Made by a program: the position numbers and the translations under genes. A stretch of DNA of 64,000 nucleotides from Corynebacterium sp. GTDB lineage: Bacteria > Actinomycetota > Actinomycetes > Mycobacteriales > Mycobacteriaceae. This document shows positions 19,839 through 29,234 of the stretch, in pieces (the first letter of the stretch is position 1; each line of letters opens with the position of its first letter). The stretch lies in the NCBI GenBank assembly GCA_030531005.1, contig JAUMTW010000005.1:1-64000 (forward strand), written 5' to 3'. The notes under the pieces are model-generated. The model saw only the letters and a list, made by a program, of their open reading frames with translations. It was not told where the DNA came from and did not search any database.

Positions 19839-20246
19839 ATGCCACCTAAAGCACGCTCTGGCGCCCGCCGCACTGGCCGTCGCGTCGTAAAGAAGAACGT
19901 GGCTCAAGGCCACGCTTATGTGAAGTCCACCTTCAACAACACCATTGTTTCCATCACTGATCCTCAGGGTGCCGTTATTGCATGGGCATCTTCTGGTCAC
20001 GTTGGTTTCAAGGGTTCCCGTAAGTCCACTCCTTTCGCTGCACAGCTCGCTGCTGAGAATGCTGCACGTAAGGCTATGGATCACGGAATGAAGAAGGTAG
20101 ATGTTTTCGTGAAGGGCCCAGGCTCTGGTCGCGAAACCGCTATCCGTTCCCTGCAGGCTGCCGGCTTGGAGATCACCACCATTTCTGATGTGACCCCACA
20201 GCCATTCAACGGCTGCCGCCCCGCAAAGCGTCGTCGCGTAACATAG
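19839..20246 (+). CDS. rpsK: 30S ribosomal protein S11
   Basis: A 135-residue S11. It shows [40 protein letters not shown] and the C-terminal [18 protein letters not shown]. Located three bases after rpsM. It contributes to the mRNA exit region of the small subunit platform. Confidence 0.98.
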   Translation: MPPKARSGARRTGRRVVKKNVAQGHAYVKSTFNNTIVSITDPQGAVIAWASSGHVGFKGSRKSTPFAAQLAAENAARKAMDHGMKKVDVFVKGPGSGRETAIRSLQAAGLEITTISDVTPQPFNGCRPAKRRRVT

Positions 20247-20266
20247 AAAAGGAAAGGTAACTTACC

Positions 20267-20872
20267 ATGGCTCGTTATACTGGCCCTGCAACCCGTAAGT
20301 CCCGCCGCCTCCGCGTCGACCTTGTCGGCGGAGACATGGCATTCGAGCGCCGCCCATATCCTCCAGGACAGGCTGGCCGCGCTCGCATCAAGGAGTCTGA
20401 GTACTTGCTGCAGCTCCAAGAAAAGCAGAAGGCACGTTTCACCTACGGCGTACTGGAGAAGCAGTTCCGTCGTTACTATGCTGAAGCAAACCGTCTGCCA
20501 GGCAAGACCGGTGACAACCTGGTCATCCTGCTGGAATCTCGTCTGGACAACGTAGTCTACCGTGCTGGTCTGGCTCGTACCCGTCGTCAGGCTCGCCAGC
20601 TGGTATCCCACGGTCACTTCACCGTGAACGGCAAGAAGGTCAATGTTCCTTCCTTCCGTGTTTCTCAGTACGACATCATCGACGTGCGTGAGAAGTCTCG
20701 CAAGATGGTGTGGTTCGAAGAAGCTCAAGACAACTTGGCTGATGCTGTAGTACCTGCATGGTTGCAGGTAGTGCCATCGACCCTGCGCATCCTGGTTCAC
20801 CAGTTGCCAGAGCGTGCTCAGATCGATGTTCCACTGCAAGAACAGCTGATCGTCGAGCTTTACTCGAAGTAA
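20267..20872 (+). CDS. rpsD: 30S ribosomal protein S4 (cysteine-free form)
   Basis: A 201-residue S4, an assembly-initiating 16S rRNA binder. The N-terminus lacks the zinc cysteines of some S4 proteins, so this is the C-minus type usual in actinobacteria. The S4 RNA-binding domain (RLDNVVYRAGLARTRRQARQ..VSHGHFTVNGKKVNVPS) is near residues 92-150. Alpha operon member. Confidence 0.98.
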   Translation: MARYTGPATRKSRRLRVDLVGGDMAFERRPYPPGQAGRARIKESEYLLQLQEKQKARFTYGVLEKQFRRYYAEANRLPGKTGDNLVILLESRLDNVVYRAGLARTRRQARQLVSHGHFTVNGKKVNVPSFRVSQYDIIDVREKSRKMVWFEEAQDNLADAVVPAWLQVVPSTLRILVHQLPERAQIDVPLQEQLIVELYSK

Positions 20873-20973
20873 TTGCTCACTTGCTCGCACGGATGCGAGC
20901 AGGAATCTTCCATTCAATTTCCTTTTCGCTTCAAGACGTCAAATAGTGGTCGTCATCTAAAGGAGAGTCATTC

Positions 20974-21990
20974 ATGCTCATTTCGCAACGCCCAACCCTG
21001 GTTGAGGAAGTTGTCGATTCTGCCCGCTCCCGGTTCATTATCGAACCGCTCGAGCCTGGCTTCGGCTACACGCTGGGTAACTCCCTGCGCCGCACCCTGC
21101 TGTCCTCTATCCCTGGTGCTGCTGTCACTAGCGTAAAGATCGACGGCGTTCTGCACGAGTTCACCACCATCAACGGGGTCAAGGAAGACGTTTCCGACAT
21201 CCTGCTGAACATCAAGGGTCTGGTCCTCTCCTCGGAGTCGGACGAGCCTGTTGTGATGTACCTCCGCAAGGAAGGTGCTGGTGAAGTCACCGCTGCAGAC
21301 ATCGAGCTGCCTGCAGATGTTGAGGTACACAATCCTGATCATCACCTGGCAACTTTGAATGACCAAGGTCGACTGGAAATTGAGTTCGTTGTTGAGCGTG
21401 GCCGTGGCTACGTTCCAGCAACCCTGTATTCCGGCAATGCCGAAATCGGGCGTATCCCAGTTGACCAGATCTATTCCCCAGTACTGAAGGTGAGTTACAA
21501 GGTTGAAGCTACTCGTGTTGAGCAGCGTACTGACTTTGACAAGCTCATCATCGACGTAGAAACCAAAAACTCCATCGCTCCTCGCGATGCACTGGCTTCT
21601 GCTGGTACTACCTTGGTAGAACTGTTCGGCCTGGCGCGTGAACTCAACGTGGCCGCTGAAGGCATCGAGATTGGTCCCTCCCCACAGGAGGCCGAGTATA
21701 TCGCTGCTTACTCCATGCCAATTGAGGACCTGAACTTCTCCGTTCGCTCCTACAATTGCTTGAAGCGTCAGGAAATTCACACCGTTGGTGAGTTGGCTGA
21801 ATGCACTGAGTCTGATCTGTTGGACATTCGTAACTTCGGCCAGAAGTCCATTAACGAGGTTAAGATCAAGCTGGCTAGCTTGGGCCTGACTCTCAAGGGT
21901 TCCCCAGAGGACTTTGACCCGACTCAGCTCGAAGGTTATGACGCCGCTACCGGTGACTACATCGACACCGATCTGGAAGATTCTGAGTAA
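20974..21990 (+). CDS. rpoA: RNA polymerase alpha subunit
   Basis: A 338-residue alpha subunit. The N-terminal assembly domain contains [25 protein letters not shown] at about residue 25. The C-terminal UP-element/activator domain includes [22 protein letters not shown] and [20 protein letters not shown]. An acidic tail ends the protein. AAAGGAGAG precedes ATG 20974. Confidence 0.98.
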   Translation: MLISQRPTLVEEVVDSARSRFIIEPLEPGFGYTLGNSLRRTLLSSIPGAAVTSVKIDGVLHEFTTINGVKEDVSDILLNIKGLVLSSESDEPVVMYLRKEGAGEVTAADIELPADVEVHNPDHHLATLNDQGRLEIEFVVERGRGYVPATLYSGNAEIGRIPVDQIYSPVLKVSYKVEATRVEQRTDFDKLIIDVETKNSIAPRDALASAGTTLVELFGLARELNVAAEGIEIGPSPQEAEYIAAYSMPIEDLNFSVRSYNCLKRQEIHTVGELAECTESDLLDIRNFGQKSINEVKIKLASLGLTLKGSPEDFDPTQLEGYDAATGDYIDTDLEDSE

Positions 21991-22047
21991 ACCGCCAATT
22001 GGGCATCGCGCCCAAGCGCTCACACTATCCAATTTGAGGAGTACATA

Positions 22048-22527
22048 ATGCCTACCCCTAAGAAGGGCGCCCGTCTCGGCGGCTCCGCAAGTCACCAGAA
22101 GCACATTCTGTCGAACCTTGCGGCTCAGCTGTTCACTAACGGCGCTATCAAGACCACCGACGCTAAGGCGAAGGTATTGCGTCCATACGCAGAGAAGCTC
22201 ATCACCAAGGCAAAGGCCGGCACCGTTGCTGACCGCCGTAACGTTTTGAAGCAGATCCCGAACAAGGAAGTTGTTAACTACCTGTTCAACGAGCTGGCTC
22301 CAAAATTCGACAGCCGTGATGGTGGCTACACCCGCATCATTAAGCTCGAGAACCGTAAGGGTGACAACGCTCCAATGAGCCAGATCTCCCTGGTACTTGA
22401 AGAGACTGTTTCCGCTTCCGCAGAGCGCACCACCGCTGCTGCTGCTGCCGAGGCTGAGGTTGTTGAAGCAGAAGAGACTCCAGCAGCAGAGACCGCTGCT
22501 GAGGCTACCGAAGAAGCCGAGAAGTAA
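22048..22527 (+). CDS. rplQ: 50S ribosomal protein L17 with acidic tail
   Basis: A 159-residue L17. The first 120 residues are the conserved core ([22 protein letters not shown]..., [15 protein letters not shown]..). The last 40 residues are Ala/Glu/Thr-rich, an actinobacterial extension. Last gene of the alpha operon; a terminator follows. Confidence 0.97.
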   Translation: MPTPKKGARLGGSASHQKHILSNLAAQLFTNGAIKTTDAKAKVLRPYAEKLITKAKAGTVADRRNVLKQIPNKEVVNYLFNELAPKFDSRDGGYTRIIKLENRKGDNAPMSQISLVLEETVSASAERTTAAAAAEAEVVEAEETPAAETAAEATEEAEK

Positions 22528-22554
22528 TTCTTCTCCTTGCATCTTCATCTTCTG

Positions 22555-22582
22555 AGGCGCTCCCGTTTTGGGGGCGCCTTTT
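22555..22582 (+). terminator. terminator after rplQ
   Basis: AGGCGCTCCC and GGGGGCGCCTTTT form a GC-rich stem with a short loop and a T tail. Confidence 0.8.
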
Positions 22583-22733
22583 GCGTCATAAGGGGTTCCA
22601 CAGGTCGTGCCAATCCCGGGGCATCTTCGGTTGTCATACTGTATCTTGGCCCTGCGGGGGGGGCTTCTCCCGCGTTTTTGAGCGTAGGTGAGTAAGCCGG
22701 CGATGACACAGACATTCCAGCCCCGCAGGTGGT

Positions 22734-22749
22734 GACACGACCGTCGGTG
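22734..22749 (+). repeat. dispersed motif copy (forward)
   Basis: GACACGACCGTCGGTG, a one-mismatch member of the dispersed GTCACGACCATCGGTGG motif, in the gap before the membrane-protein gene at 22766. Confidence 0.5.
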
Positions 22750-22765
22750 CTAAGCTAGAACAATT

Positions 22766-23704
22766 GTGACGTCAGAACAACAAAACGCCCCCGTAGCACC
22801 CAGCATGAACCTCGCCCGTTCCGGCATCCGACTCTTTCTCGGCATCGCCTTGTGGTGGACCGGTCGGTTAATAGCTGCCTTCCAATGGGAAACGGTTTAC
22901 TATCCGCGCTATTTCCTCGTCCAAGACTTAGGTGCGCGTACTTGTACTACAGTCGTTGACGGCCCCGCACCACGTATGGTTTGTAGTGCTGGGCATACGT
23001 GGTACTCACTCGGCGCCATCGTAGGCGGTCTGTTTGTGCTGTGGGCTGGATGGGGCCTGCTACAGATGTACCGTGCCATCGTGCGGGACAATTTGAAAGA
23101 CACCATCGATAGCAACACCGCACTAATTTTGTCCATCGGCTCATTTGTTGTCGGTATATGCCTGATCGTACAGGGCAGCGTAGATACGATTACTAATCCG
23201 CGTGTTGTTGATATCTGTTTCACCGCGGCGCTCATAGTGTTGTGGATTCAAGTGGCGTGGGTGGCCTGGGATAAATTCCGCCGCCAGCCCTTTGATCGGG
23301 TCATTCCCGTTTTTAACCTCTGGGCTGCAATCGTGAGCGTGGCCCTCCTGGTGCTATCCCTTGGTGGTTTCTTCTTCTATGTCCGAAGTCCACAATTCTC
23401 TGAGTTCGGGATGTACCAGCGAATTAGCCTCGAGGCTCTATCATTGTGGGGCTTGATGCTTGCAGCTGCATTAACTAGCACGCGTTTTGCCGGTGACGAT
23501 CCCGCTTATCGTGGCGCTGAAGAATCCCTTGGAGATAGCGCTGCAGCGGAATCTAGTGCCGCAGATCAGTTTGCTGTTGCTGAGGACGGTCCAGGTTCAC
23601 AAGGACCGGTGAAGTCAGCCGGAGCGAAGGCCGCGGAAACAACGGTTGCTAAATCTAAGGCCGATCAAGATAAGGCGGCCAAGAAGAAGCAGAGCCACAC
23701 ATGA
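22766..23704 (+). CDS. multi-spanning membrane protein of unknown function
   Basis: A 312-residue protein with about six predicted transmembrane segments in residues 18-235, an outer loop with two cysteines (near TCTTVVDGPAPRMVCSAGH), and a 70-residue Ala/Glu/Lys-rich cytoplasmic tail. It begins at GTG 22766 without a ribosome binding site, but TAAGCT at 22751-22756 is a possible -10 box about 10 bases upstream, so the message may be leaderless. Its stop overlaps truA by four bases. I do not recognise the family. Confidence 0.8.
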   Translation: MTSEQQNAPVAPSMNLARSGIRLFLGIALWWTGRLIAAFQWETVYYPRYFLVQDLGARTCTTVVDGPAPRMVCSAGHTWYSLGAIVGGLFVLWAGWGLLQMYRAIVRDNLKDTIDSNTALILSIGSFVVGICLIVQGSVDTITNPRVVDICFTAALIVLWIQVAWVAWDKFRRQPFDRVIPVFNLWAAIVSVALLVLSLGGFFFYVRSPQFSEFGMYQRISLEALSLWGLMLAAALTSTRFAGDDPAYRGAEESLGDSAAAESSAADQFAVAEDGPGSQGPVKSAGAKAAETTVAKSKADQDKAAKKKQSHT

Positions 23705-24564
23705 GTGAACTGCGTCGATTGCGTCTCGACCTTGCTTATGATGGCAGTGCTTTTCACGGATGGGCACGCCAAGGAAACAGTGGACTGCGCACCGTCCAGC
23801 TGGTACTCGAAGATGCGCTGAGTCTGATCCTGCGCTTCCCGGTGCAATTGACGGTCGCCGGACGCACTGATGCCGGTGTGCATGCGCATCATCAGGTGGC
23901 GCACTTCGATATTCCGCAAGCGTCATTAGAGCAGCGCAGTATCGAGGGGGATCCCACTCGTTTGGTGCGCCGTCTTGGTAAACTCCTACCCAATGATTTG
24001 CGCGTGCAGGCGGTGACTTTCGCGCCAGAAGGATTTGATGCGCGTTTTTCTGCGCTGCGCCGCCACTATGAGTATCGGGTTACTACCTTTCCCGCAGGAG
24101 CGCTGCCAACGAGGGTGGGGGATACTGCTACCTTCAATAAGCCGCTCGACGTCGAACTTATGCAACAGGCCGCAGATATCTTCTTAGGCCTGCATGACTT
24201 TGCTGCACTGTGCAAGCACCGCCCAGAGGCCACCACCATCCGTACATTGTTGAGCTTCCAATGGGAAGCTATCTCAACTCCAAGTGAGCCAGAGCTATTC
24301 AAAGCAGCACTGAGTGCAGATGCTTTCTGCTGGTCCATGGTCCGCTCACTCATGGGTGCGAGTTTCTTGATCGGCAGTGGCAAGCGGCCTTTGAGCTTTG
24401 CCGCGGATTTGCTTACTCAAACTGAGCGCAATACCAGCGTCCCGGTAGCCCCTGCCTGTGGGTTGGCCTTGACTGGGGTAGATTATCCAGCCAACGAGGA
24501 ACTTGCCGCGCGTGCCCTAGCAACACGAGCTCGGCGTGAGACGACAGAGGTGGACGACTTTTAA
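23701..24564 (+). CDS. truA: tRNA pseudouridine(38-40) synthase
   Basis: A 287-residue TruA that makes pseudouridine in the anticodon arm. The catalytic Asp is in VAGRTDAGVHAHHQVAHFD (about residues 56-74); further motifs are RRHYEYRV and DFAALCKHRP. The end is charged. Start ATG 23701 overlaps the previous stop (ATGA). TruA close to the alpha operon is common in bacteria. Confidence 0.96.
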   Translation: MSELRRLRLDLAYDGSAFHGWARQGNSGLRTVQLVLEDALSLILRFPVQLTVAGRTDAGVHAHHQVAHFDIPQASLEQRSIEGDPTRLVRRLGKLLPNDLRVQAVTFAPEGFDARFSALRRHYEYRVTTFPAGALPTRVGDTATFNKPLDVELMQQAADIFLGLHDFAALCKHRPEATTIRTLLSFQWEAISTPSEPELFKAALSADAFCWSMVRSLMGASFLIGSGKRPLSFAADLLTQTERNTSVPVAPACGLALTGVDYPANEELAARALATRARRETTEVDDF

Positions 24565-24747
24565 CACTCCGTTTTTTGGCATCGATTGGTGCGGCTGCCG
24601 CGGCTTGCTTATCTGCAGTTGGCATATTGGCGGCTGGGCAACAGTGATGAGTCAGTACCTATCTAGTGGCACGTCAGTGATGCTTGGGCATCAATCGTGG
24701 AGCATATAGATATGGAACCTGCGGCTGCGTGGTCGGGGTCTAAAAAG

Positions 24748-24763
24748 ATGTGTGAAGACACAT
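24748..24763. promoter_or_regulatory. short palindrome upstream of eccB
   Basis: ATGTGTGAAGACACAT has six-base arms around GAAG, 31 bases before the eccB start. It is operator-like; the spacing differs from the GlxR/CRP consensus, so the regulator is unknown. Confidence 0.35.
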
Positions 24764-24794
24764 TTTCTTTCGATCCAAGGAGAATCCACAGGTT

Positions 24795-26228
24795 ATGGGC
24801 ACGCATGATTCCTGGCAACCAAATATTGCTACCACGAAGGCGCAAGTCTCCGGGCATCGGTTTTTCTTACGCCGTATTGCGCTTGGTCTAGTGATCGGCG
24901 ATGAGCGTCTGATCCATGACCCACTCACTAGAAGGAATCGAGCCACAATCGTAGGGCTGATCGCAGTGGCACTATTGTTGCTAGGTTCCGGGTTGCTCGC
25001 GGTCGTGCGTCCGCAACCTGCCCTTGGCGAGCATAGCTTGGTTCAAGATGATTATGGCCAGCTCTATGTGCACTATGAGCAGCAGTGGCATCCTGTTGCC
25101 AACCTTACTTCGGCGCGGCTACTGCTGGCGGAACCAGTGGAACCTGCACCGATTGCCAGCAGTGTGCTCGCAGAGCTAGAGATGGCCCCACCAGTGGGGA
25201 TCGCGGATGCGCCCCAGATTTTTAGCGAAGGCGCAGGCCCACAATTAAAGGAGCAGTCTTGGTTAGGGTGTGTGGCCCAAGCCTCATATCATCCACGCCA
25301 TGCAGATGCCGCAGAGGCCATCATGGTAGGAAGTGCCGTAGGCAGTGCGCTCACTTACTTAGAAACAGGACAGTCGGTGTTGGTGCCTACAGCCAATGGC
25401 GATTATGTGCTGAGTATGGCCGGTAAGGAGTTGGTACGCCGATTACTGCCTGTGGCTAGTTCCCCAGAAGGTAGATTGTTGCGGGAGCGCCTGGGCATTA
25501 CGCTGGATACACCGCGCTGGATAGCGCCACCAACAATTGTGAATCTGGTGCAAGAAGTTCCAGCATATAGGTGGCCGACTGGAGGCAAGATCGTCCAGCA
25601 GGGGCAGCGCTCGTGGTACGTATATGGGCAGCATGCACAGAAACTCAGCGACTTCCAACGGGAATTGCTGGATAGCTTCGGGGAGTATGAGGTCATCAAG
25701 ATTAAACACACCCCGGTTGAACCGCTGGTAGAGACTTTGGTGTTATTACCAGAGGATCCCGGGGAGTTCGTGCACACCGCGGGGGAATCTTGGTGCGTGC
25801 AAGCAACTCCTACTGCAGCGAGTGTGCGCGGAGTGCAAGATTTTTTGGGCGGGGAAGAATTGGGTGAGATTGCTTTTGATATTCGCCTCGGGCAGCTCAT
25901 CTCGACTCCGGTGCTGACAGAAATTGGGGAGTTAACCCAAGCACAACCAGGGGGCACGCAGCCGGTGCCTTTGCACTTCTTTCATGGAGTTACAGACACA
26001 TTAGATCCCAGTGTCACGCGCTTTGCGCTCAGTACCCGGGGGTATCACATCATTGCTGAATCTGGGGTGCGCCATCGGATAAGCAACCTAGAAACGATCA
26101 GCGTGCTTGGTGTTTCGAATGCCACTATTGTGCCCTGGGAATTATTGCAACTATTGCCGCAAGGCACGGTGTTAACGCAGGAAGCAGCAGCACAGCGCCC
26201 CGGCGGCGGGAGGAATGTGAATATGTAG
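24795..26228 (+). CDS. eccB: type VII secretion core protein EccB
   Basis: A 477-residue membrane-anchored component of the ESX translocon. A short cytoplasmic N-terminus with TKAQVSGHRFFLRRI, one transmembrane helix (about residues 55-75), and a long extracytoplasmic domain with two cysteines (SWLGCVAQ, ESWCVQATP) match the family. ATG 24795 is chosen because the family begins just before this conserved phrase. It faces mycP across a shared terminator. An ESX-4-like system is inferred. Confidence 0.92.
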   Translation: MGTHDSWQPNIATTKAQVSGHRFFLRRIALGLVIGDERLIHDPLTRRNRATIVGLIAVALLLLGSGLLAVVRPQPALGEHSLVQDDYGQLYVHYEQQWHPVANLTSARLLLAEPVEPAPIASSVLAELEMAPPVGIADAPQIFSEGAGPQLKEQSWLGCVAQASYHPRHADAAEAIMVGSAVGSALTYLETGQSVLVPTANGDYVLSMAGKELVRRLLPVASSPEGRLLRERLGITLDTPRWIAPPTIVNLVQEVPAYRWPTGGKIVQQGQRSWYVYGQHAQKLSDFQRELLDSFGEYEVIKIKHTPVEPLVETLVLLPEDPGEFVHTAGESWCVQATPTAASVRGVQDFLGGEELGEIAFDIRLGQLISTPVLTEIGELTQAQPGGTQPVPLHFFHGVTDTLDPSVTRFALSTRGYHIIAESGVRHRISNLETISVLGVSNATIVPWELLQLLPQGTVLTQEAAAQRPGGGRNVNM

Positions 26229-26259
26229 GTCTGCAAGGGCATATGGATCTATTGCAGTA

Positions 26260-26286
26260 GGGCTTGCCTCCAGCAGAGGCAAGCCC
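26260..26286. terminator. terminator shared by eccB and mycP
   Basis: GGGCTTGCCTC and GAGGCAAGCCC form an 11-base perfect stem with a 5-base loop between two convergent genes. The T-run is weak on the plus strand. Confidence 0.65.
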
Positions 26287-26340
26287 TTGAACTATGCGTG
26301 GGTGTCTATGGCCTTCGGGGAGACAGTAGGAGGTGCTTTC

Positions 26341-27591
26341 CTACCGATGGTCGTGACGCAACCACCGGATGATGAGTGCGATAACTCCCCAGACACTTAT
26401 GATGATGAGCGCCGCAAGTGTCAGCGGCGTGCAAGATTGGGCACTGGCTGCTGGTTGTGTCGCAGAGGAACGATCCCTGGTGACGGATTCCGGCACGTAG
26501 TATTGCGTAATCTTGTGGGGATCCGTGCTTGTTGCCGTGAGCGTTCGTGCTGGATTGACCGCAAAGGTGAAGTCATCCGCACTGGTATAGATACGTTGTC
26601 TGATTGCTGCCGCGGATTCATGCGGAAAACGCTGGCGTAATAATGCTGCTGTACCAGTGATGACTGGAGTAGCGAAGCTTGTGCCCTGAAAAGGCTGGGG
26701 GTCTTCAATACTTCCCGTGCCCATGATAATGGCATCACTATCAAAAGAAGTTGCGGCAGCAATAACCCCGGTAGCACTGACAAAGCGCTCACTGCTGGTT
26801 AAGGCGTAGTCGGCGATTTCCCAATGGGAATTATGGGCGCTGACTGCTATGACAGTATCGAAATGAGCCGGAAACACTTGTACATCTGAACTACATTGCG
26901 GGCTCTGGTTGCCAGCTGCCGCTACCACTAGGATGTTTGCTTGCTCTGCGCGGGCAAGAGCGTGCTCGAGTGCGCTGGTATCCACGAGTAAGGTGCGCGG
27001 GATGCAGGCGACCAGTGAGAGGTTAATAATATCTGCGTGGGCATCGACTGCGGCATTGATGGCATCGATGAGTGTGGCCAGGCTGCCTTGATGTTCGGTA
27101 TCGCGTTGAGTGGCTGCGGTGGTTTGGCGAATGCTGAGCAGTTCTACATCTGGGGCAACGCCGCGGATGCCATCGCCGGTATCTCGGGCGGCAAGTACAC
27201 TAGCCACGATGGTGCCGTGACCGTCGCAATCTTCGGTGGAACTACCGGGTGCATTGGGCACGAGATCTGGGCCGGGATGGATTTCAGGCAGGCGGGGATG
27301 CGGGCTAATACCGGTATCGATGATGGCGACTTTCACGCCAGCGCCGGTAGCGAAATCGGTGGTCTCGCGGAAAGTATCCACCCAGCTGGCTTGAGTCTCA
27401 ATTGCGGCAGTATCGGCGGGTACACCGCTTGTGCATTGTTGTTGGGCGCTGGCAATTGCTGGAATAAGCAGCGGTGTAAAAGGGAGAACCAGAGATATGG
27501 TGAAGGTAATAGCGCGGTGGCGGTATCCCGGTTGCGAGGGTTTTCTGTGGAGGCGGGGCTTCATAAATTTCATAAACTTCATAAACTTCAT
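26341..27591 (-). CDS. mycP: mycosin, type VII secretion serine protease
   Basis: A 416-residue subtilisin-family protease. The triad is seen in VAIIDTGISPH (Asp), DCDGHGTIVAS (His) and GTSFATPVITG (Ser). An N-terminal signal helix (residues about 30-50) and a C-terminal anchor (near ALIIISVWGVIALIIRW) place the catalytic domain outside. The first ATG (27591) overlaps the eccD stop as ATGA. The protein begins MKFMKFMKFMKP, made by a tandem 9-base repeat, so four alternative in-frame starts exist. The last five codons overlap a copy of the dispersed motif. Confidence 0.92.
   Translation of the reverse strand: MKFMKFMKFMKPRLHRKPSQPGYRHRAITFTISLVLPFTPLLIPAIASAQQQCTSGVPADTAAIETQASWVDTFRETTDFATGAGVKVAIIDTGISPHPRLPEIHPGPDLVPNAPGSSTEDCDGHGTIVASVLAARDTGDGIRGVAPDVELLSIRQTTAATQRDTEHQGSLATLIDAINAAVDAHADIINLSLVACIPRTLLVDTSALEHALARAEQANILVVAAAGNQSPQCSSDVQVFPAHFDTVIAVSAHNSHWEIADYALTSSERFVSATGVIAAATSFDSDAIIMGTGSIEDPQPFQGTSFATPVITGTAALLRQRFPHESAAAIRQRIYTSADDFTFAVNPARTLTATSTDPHKITQYYVPESVTRDRSSATQPAASAQSCTPLTLAALIIISVWGVIALIIRWLRHDHR
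26343..26357 (-). repeat. dispersed motif copy (reverse), at the mycP stop
   Basis: ACCGATGGTCGTGAC on the plus strand; read on the minus strand it encodes the last residues of mycP (RHDHR-stop). Confidence 0.55.
27556..27591 (-). repeat. tandem 9-base repeat at the mycP start
   Basis: On the minus strand ATGAAGTTT occurs twice, then ATGAAATTT, then ATGAAGCCC. Each unit encodes Met-Lys-Phe and supplies a start codon. Slippage would change length by three residues without shifting frame. Confidence 0.8.
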
Positions 27592-29234
27592 AAACTCAGC
27601 CCTCGAATCAAGGTAAAAAGATCCAGTAAATAGCAGCCCAGCGGAAGGATTATCGCCAGGCAAGCACACTCAAGACGTTCAAACCAGACCATCGTGGTTG
27701 GAGCCATATTTTTTAAGAAGCGTGACCACCACGGAGCCGTAGCACAAGCAGTGCACACCAGCAGGCCGATGATGAGTAACGCAGGATGAGTAGCTCCGGT
27801 AATAGCAAAGGCCAAAATGCAGAATAAGGTAGCAAGCCAAAGCGACCACACCGCAATCCCGCGGTGGTGACGGTGGGCATGTAAGAGCAATGTGCCAGCG
27901 CATAACAGGCATACGAAGCTAATGCCGGTGGTAATGCGCGGGCTGGCAAGTATCCACAGGCTCGTCCCCACAGCGATACATCCAGCCGTGCCACATAAGA
28001 TGCCCTCTAATACTGCGGTGGCGCGTTGGGCTGCTTGGTGCATGGTTTGGGGATCAGCTATATCATCACTGACCTCGAGATCTTGGCCGGCACTAGGGAG
28101 GCGGATGACGGGTACCTGGGCGATTTTGGTGGCAATTGGTGCGCTACAAACGGTGACCAGGCTGGCCCATAATACGGCGATGATCCCTAAGGCACTTAAG
28201 GCTTCGATGGGCTGATAGCCTAAATTGCGTGCGAGCGGGAAGGCAGCGGACATCAAAAGGCATCCCAGGCTAATGATGCTGCTCATAGTGCAGGTGCGTA
28301 CGAAGGGTTGGAAGCTGTGTTGGCGCCAACTTGCCAATCCAATGCAAATCCCAGTGGTGGCAACCAAGCTTAAGCTGGCAGCAAACCAAGCATTGCCCAT
28401 GGTGAGTAAGTCTTGGTGACTATGAGTGCTTAGGGCATGTATCGCTGCTTGGAAGTATGGGCGAGTGTGCGTGGACAGCAAGGCTGTAGGTTCGTGTGGT
28501 TGCAGTATGGTCAAGGCTACGCCCACGATGGTTGCGAATTGTGTGGTGAGTAGATAACCGGTGTAGGGGCGGATGATATAGGCGGTACCTGCAGCCGTGA
28601 CTAATACGGCGAAGGTGAGTAAGGTTGGGATTTCCCAAGGGCTAAGCAGGAGGGCCAGCCAGCACCCCCAGATACCGACCATGCTGGTGAACTGGGTGGT
28701 CGAGGCTGGTGGCGTGGATTCTGCTGCTACTTGGGCGAGTGCTTCGGCAGCATCACGGATCACTGGTGCTGGAACGGAGCGATAGGGGCGCAGCAAAATC
28801 GTAGACCCATGCACCATCCCGAGTTGGCTTAAGGGCACATCGAGATCAAGAACGGATCCTGCGAGGGTTAAGGCTTGCCAGCGAATATCATGATGCTGGA
28901 AGCCGGGTTGGTCTTCATAAGCTAGGTGCAAGATCTCTGGGAGCATGCTGATTAAAGGCGCATGTCCGGGTACAGAAACATCGATTGCGAAGCGCGTTGG
29001 AAGTGTGGTGCTTGGGGCCTCGAAGGTGCCTGCCGTATGCGGCGATGCTTTATGTGGTGATGCCGTGTAGGGGCCGGTCTTGTGAGGAGCTGTTGTGTGC
29101 CCAGCCGTTGTTGCGCCTGCCGGTGTTGCAGTTCCTGGAGTATTCGAAGCGGTGGAAACCGCAGTTTGAGATATGGCAGCGCCTGATAAATCGAAAAGGA
29201 AATGCAGGCGTAAGTCATGATCGCCGTGGGTCAT
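27588..29234 (-). CDS. eccD: type VII secretion membrane protein EccD
   Basis: A 548-residue multi-spanning protein. The N-terminal region is the ubiquitin-like domain of the family but contains a low-complexity Thr/Ala/Gly/His/Pro insertion (about residues 25-65) before the segment TLPTRFAIDVSVPGHAPLISML. Eleven hydrophobic segments follow from about residue 170. ATG 29234 has AAAGGA upstream; an earlier open stretch to 29486 has no support. It forms the membrane channel with EccB and EccC. Stop overlaps mycP. Confidence 0.9.
   Translation of the reverse strand: MTHGDHDLRLHFLFDLSGAAISQTAVSTASNTPGTATPAGATTAGHTTAPHKTGPYTASPHKASPHTAGTFEAPSTTLPTRFAIDVSVPGHAPLISMLPEILHLAYEDQPGFQHHDIRWQALTLAGSVLDLDVPLSQLGMVHGSTILLRPYRSVPAPVIRDAAEALAQVAAESTPPASTTQFTSMVGIWGCWLALLLSPWEIPTLLTFAVLVTAAGTAYIIRPYTGYLLTTQFATIVGVALTILQPHEPTALLSTHTRPYFQAAIHALSTHSHQDLLTMGNAWFAASLSLVATTGICIGLASWRQHSFQPFVRTCTMSSIISLGCLLMSAAFPLARNLGYQPIEALSALGIIAVLWASLVTVCSAPIATKIAQVPVIRLPSAGQDLEVSDDIADPQTMHQAAQRATAVLEGILCGTAGCIAVGTSLWILASPRITTGISFVCLLCAGTLLLHAHRHHRGIAVWSLWLATLFCILAFAITGATHPALLIIGLLVCTACATAPWWSRFLKNMAPTTMVWFERLECACLAIILPLGCYLLDLFTLIRGLSL

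Noticed and set aside
20968..22548. A 526-codon open frame antisense to rpoA and rplQ.
   Set aside because: It mirrors two conserved genes, has no ribosome binding site and no protein family pattern; it is a codon-bias shadow.
24749..24762. Possible GlxR/CRP site before eccB (TGTG..CACA).
   Set aside because: The spacing is six instead of eight bases between the TGTG and CACA cores, so it is reported only as an unassigned palindrome.
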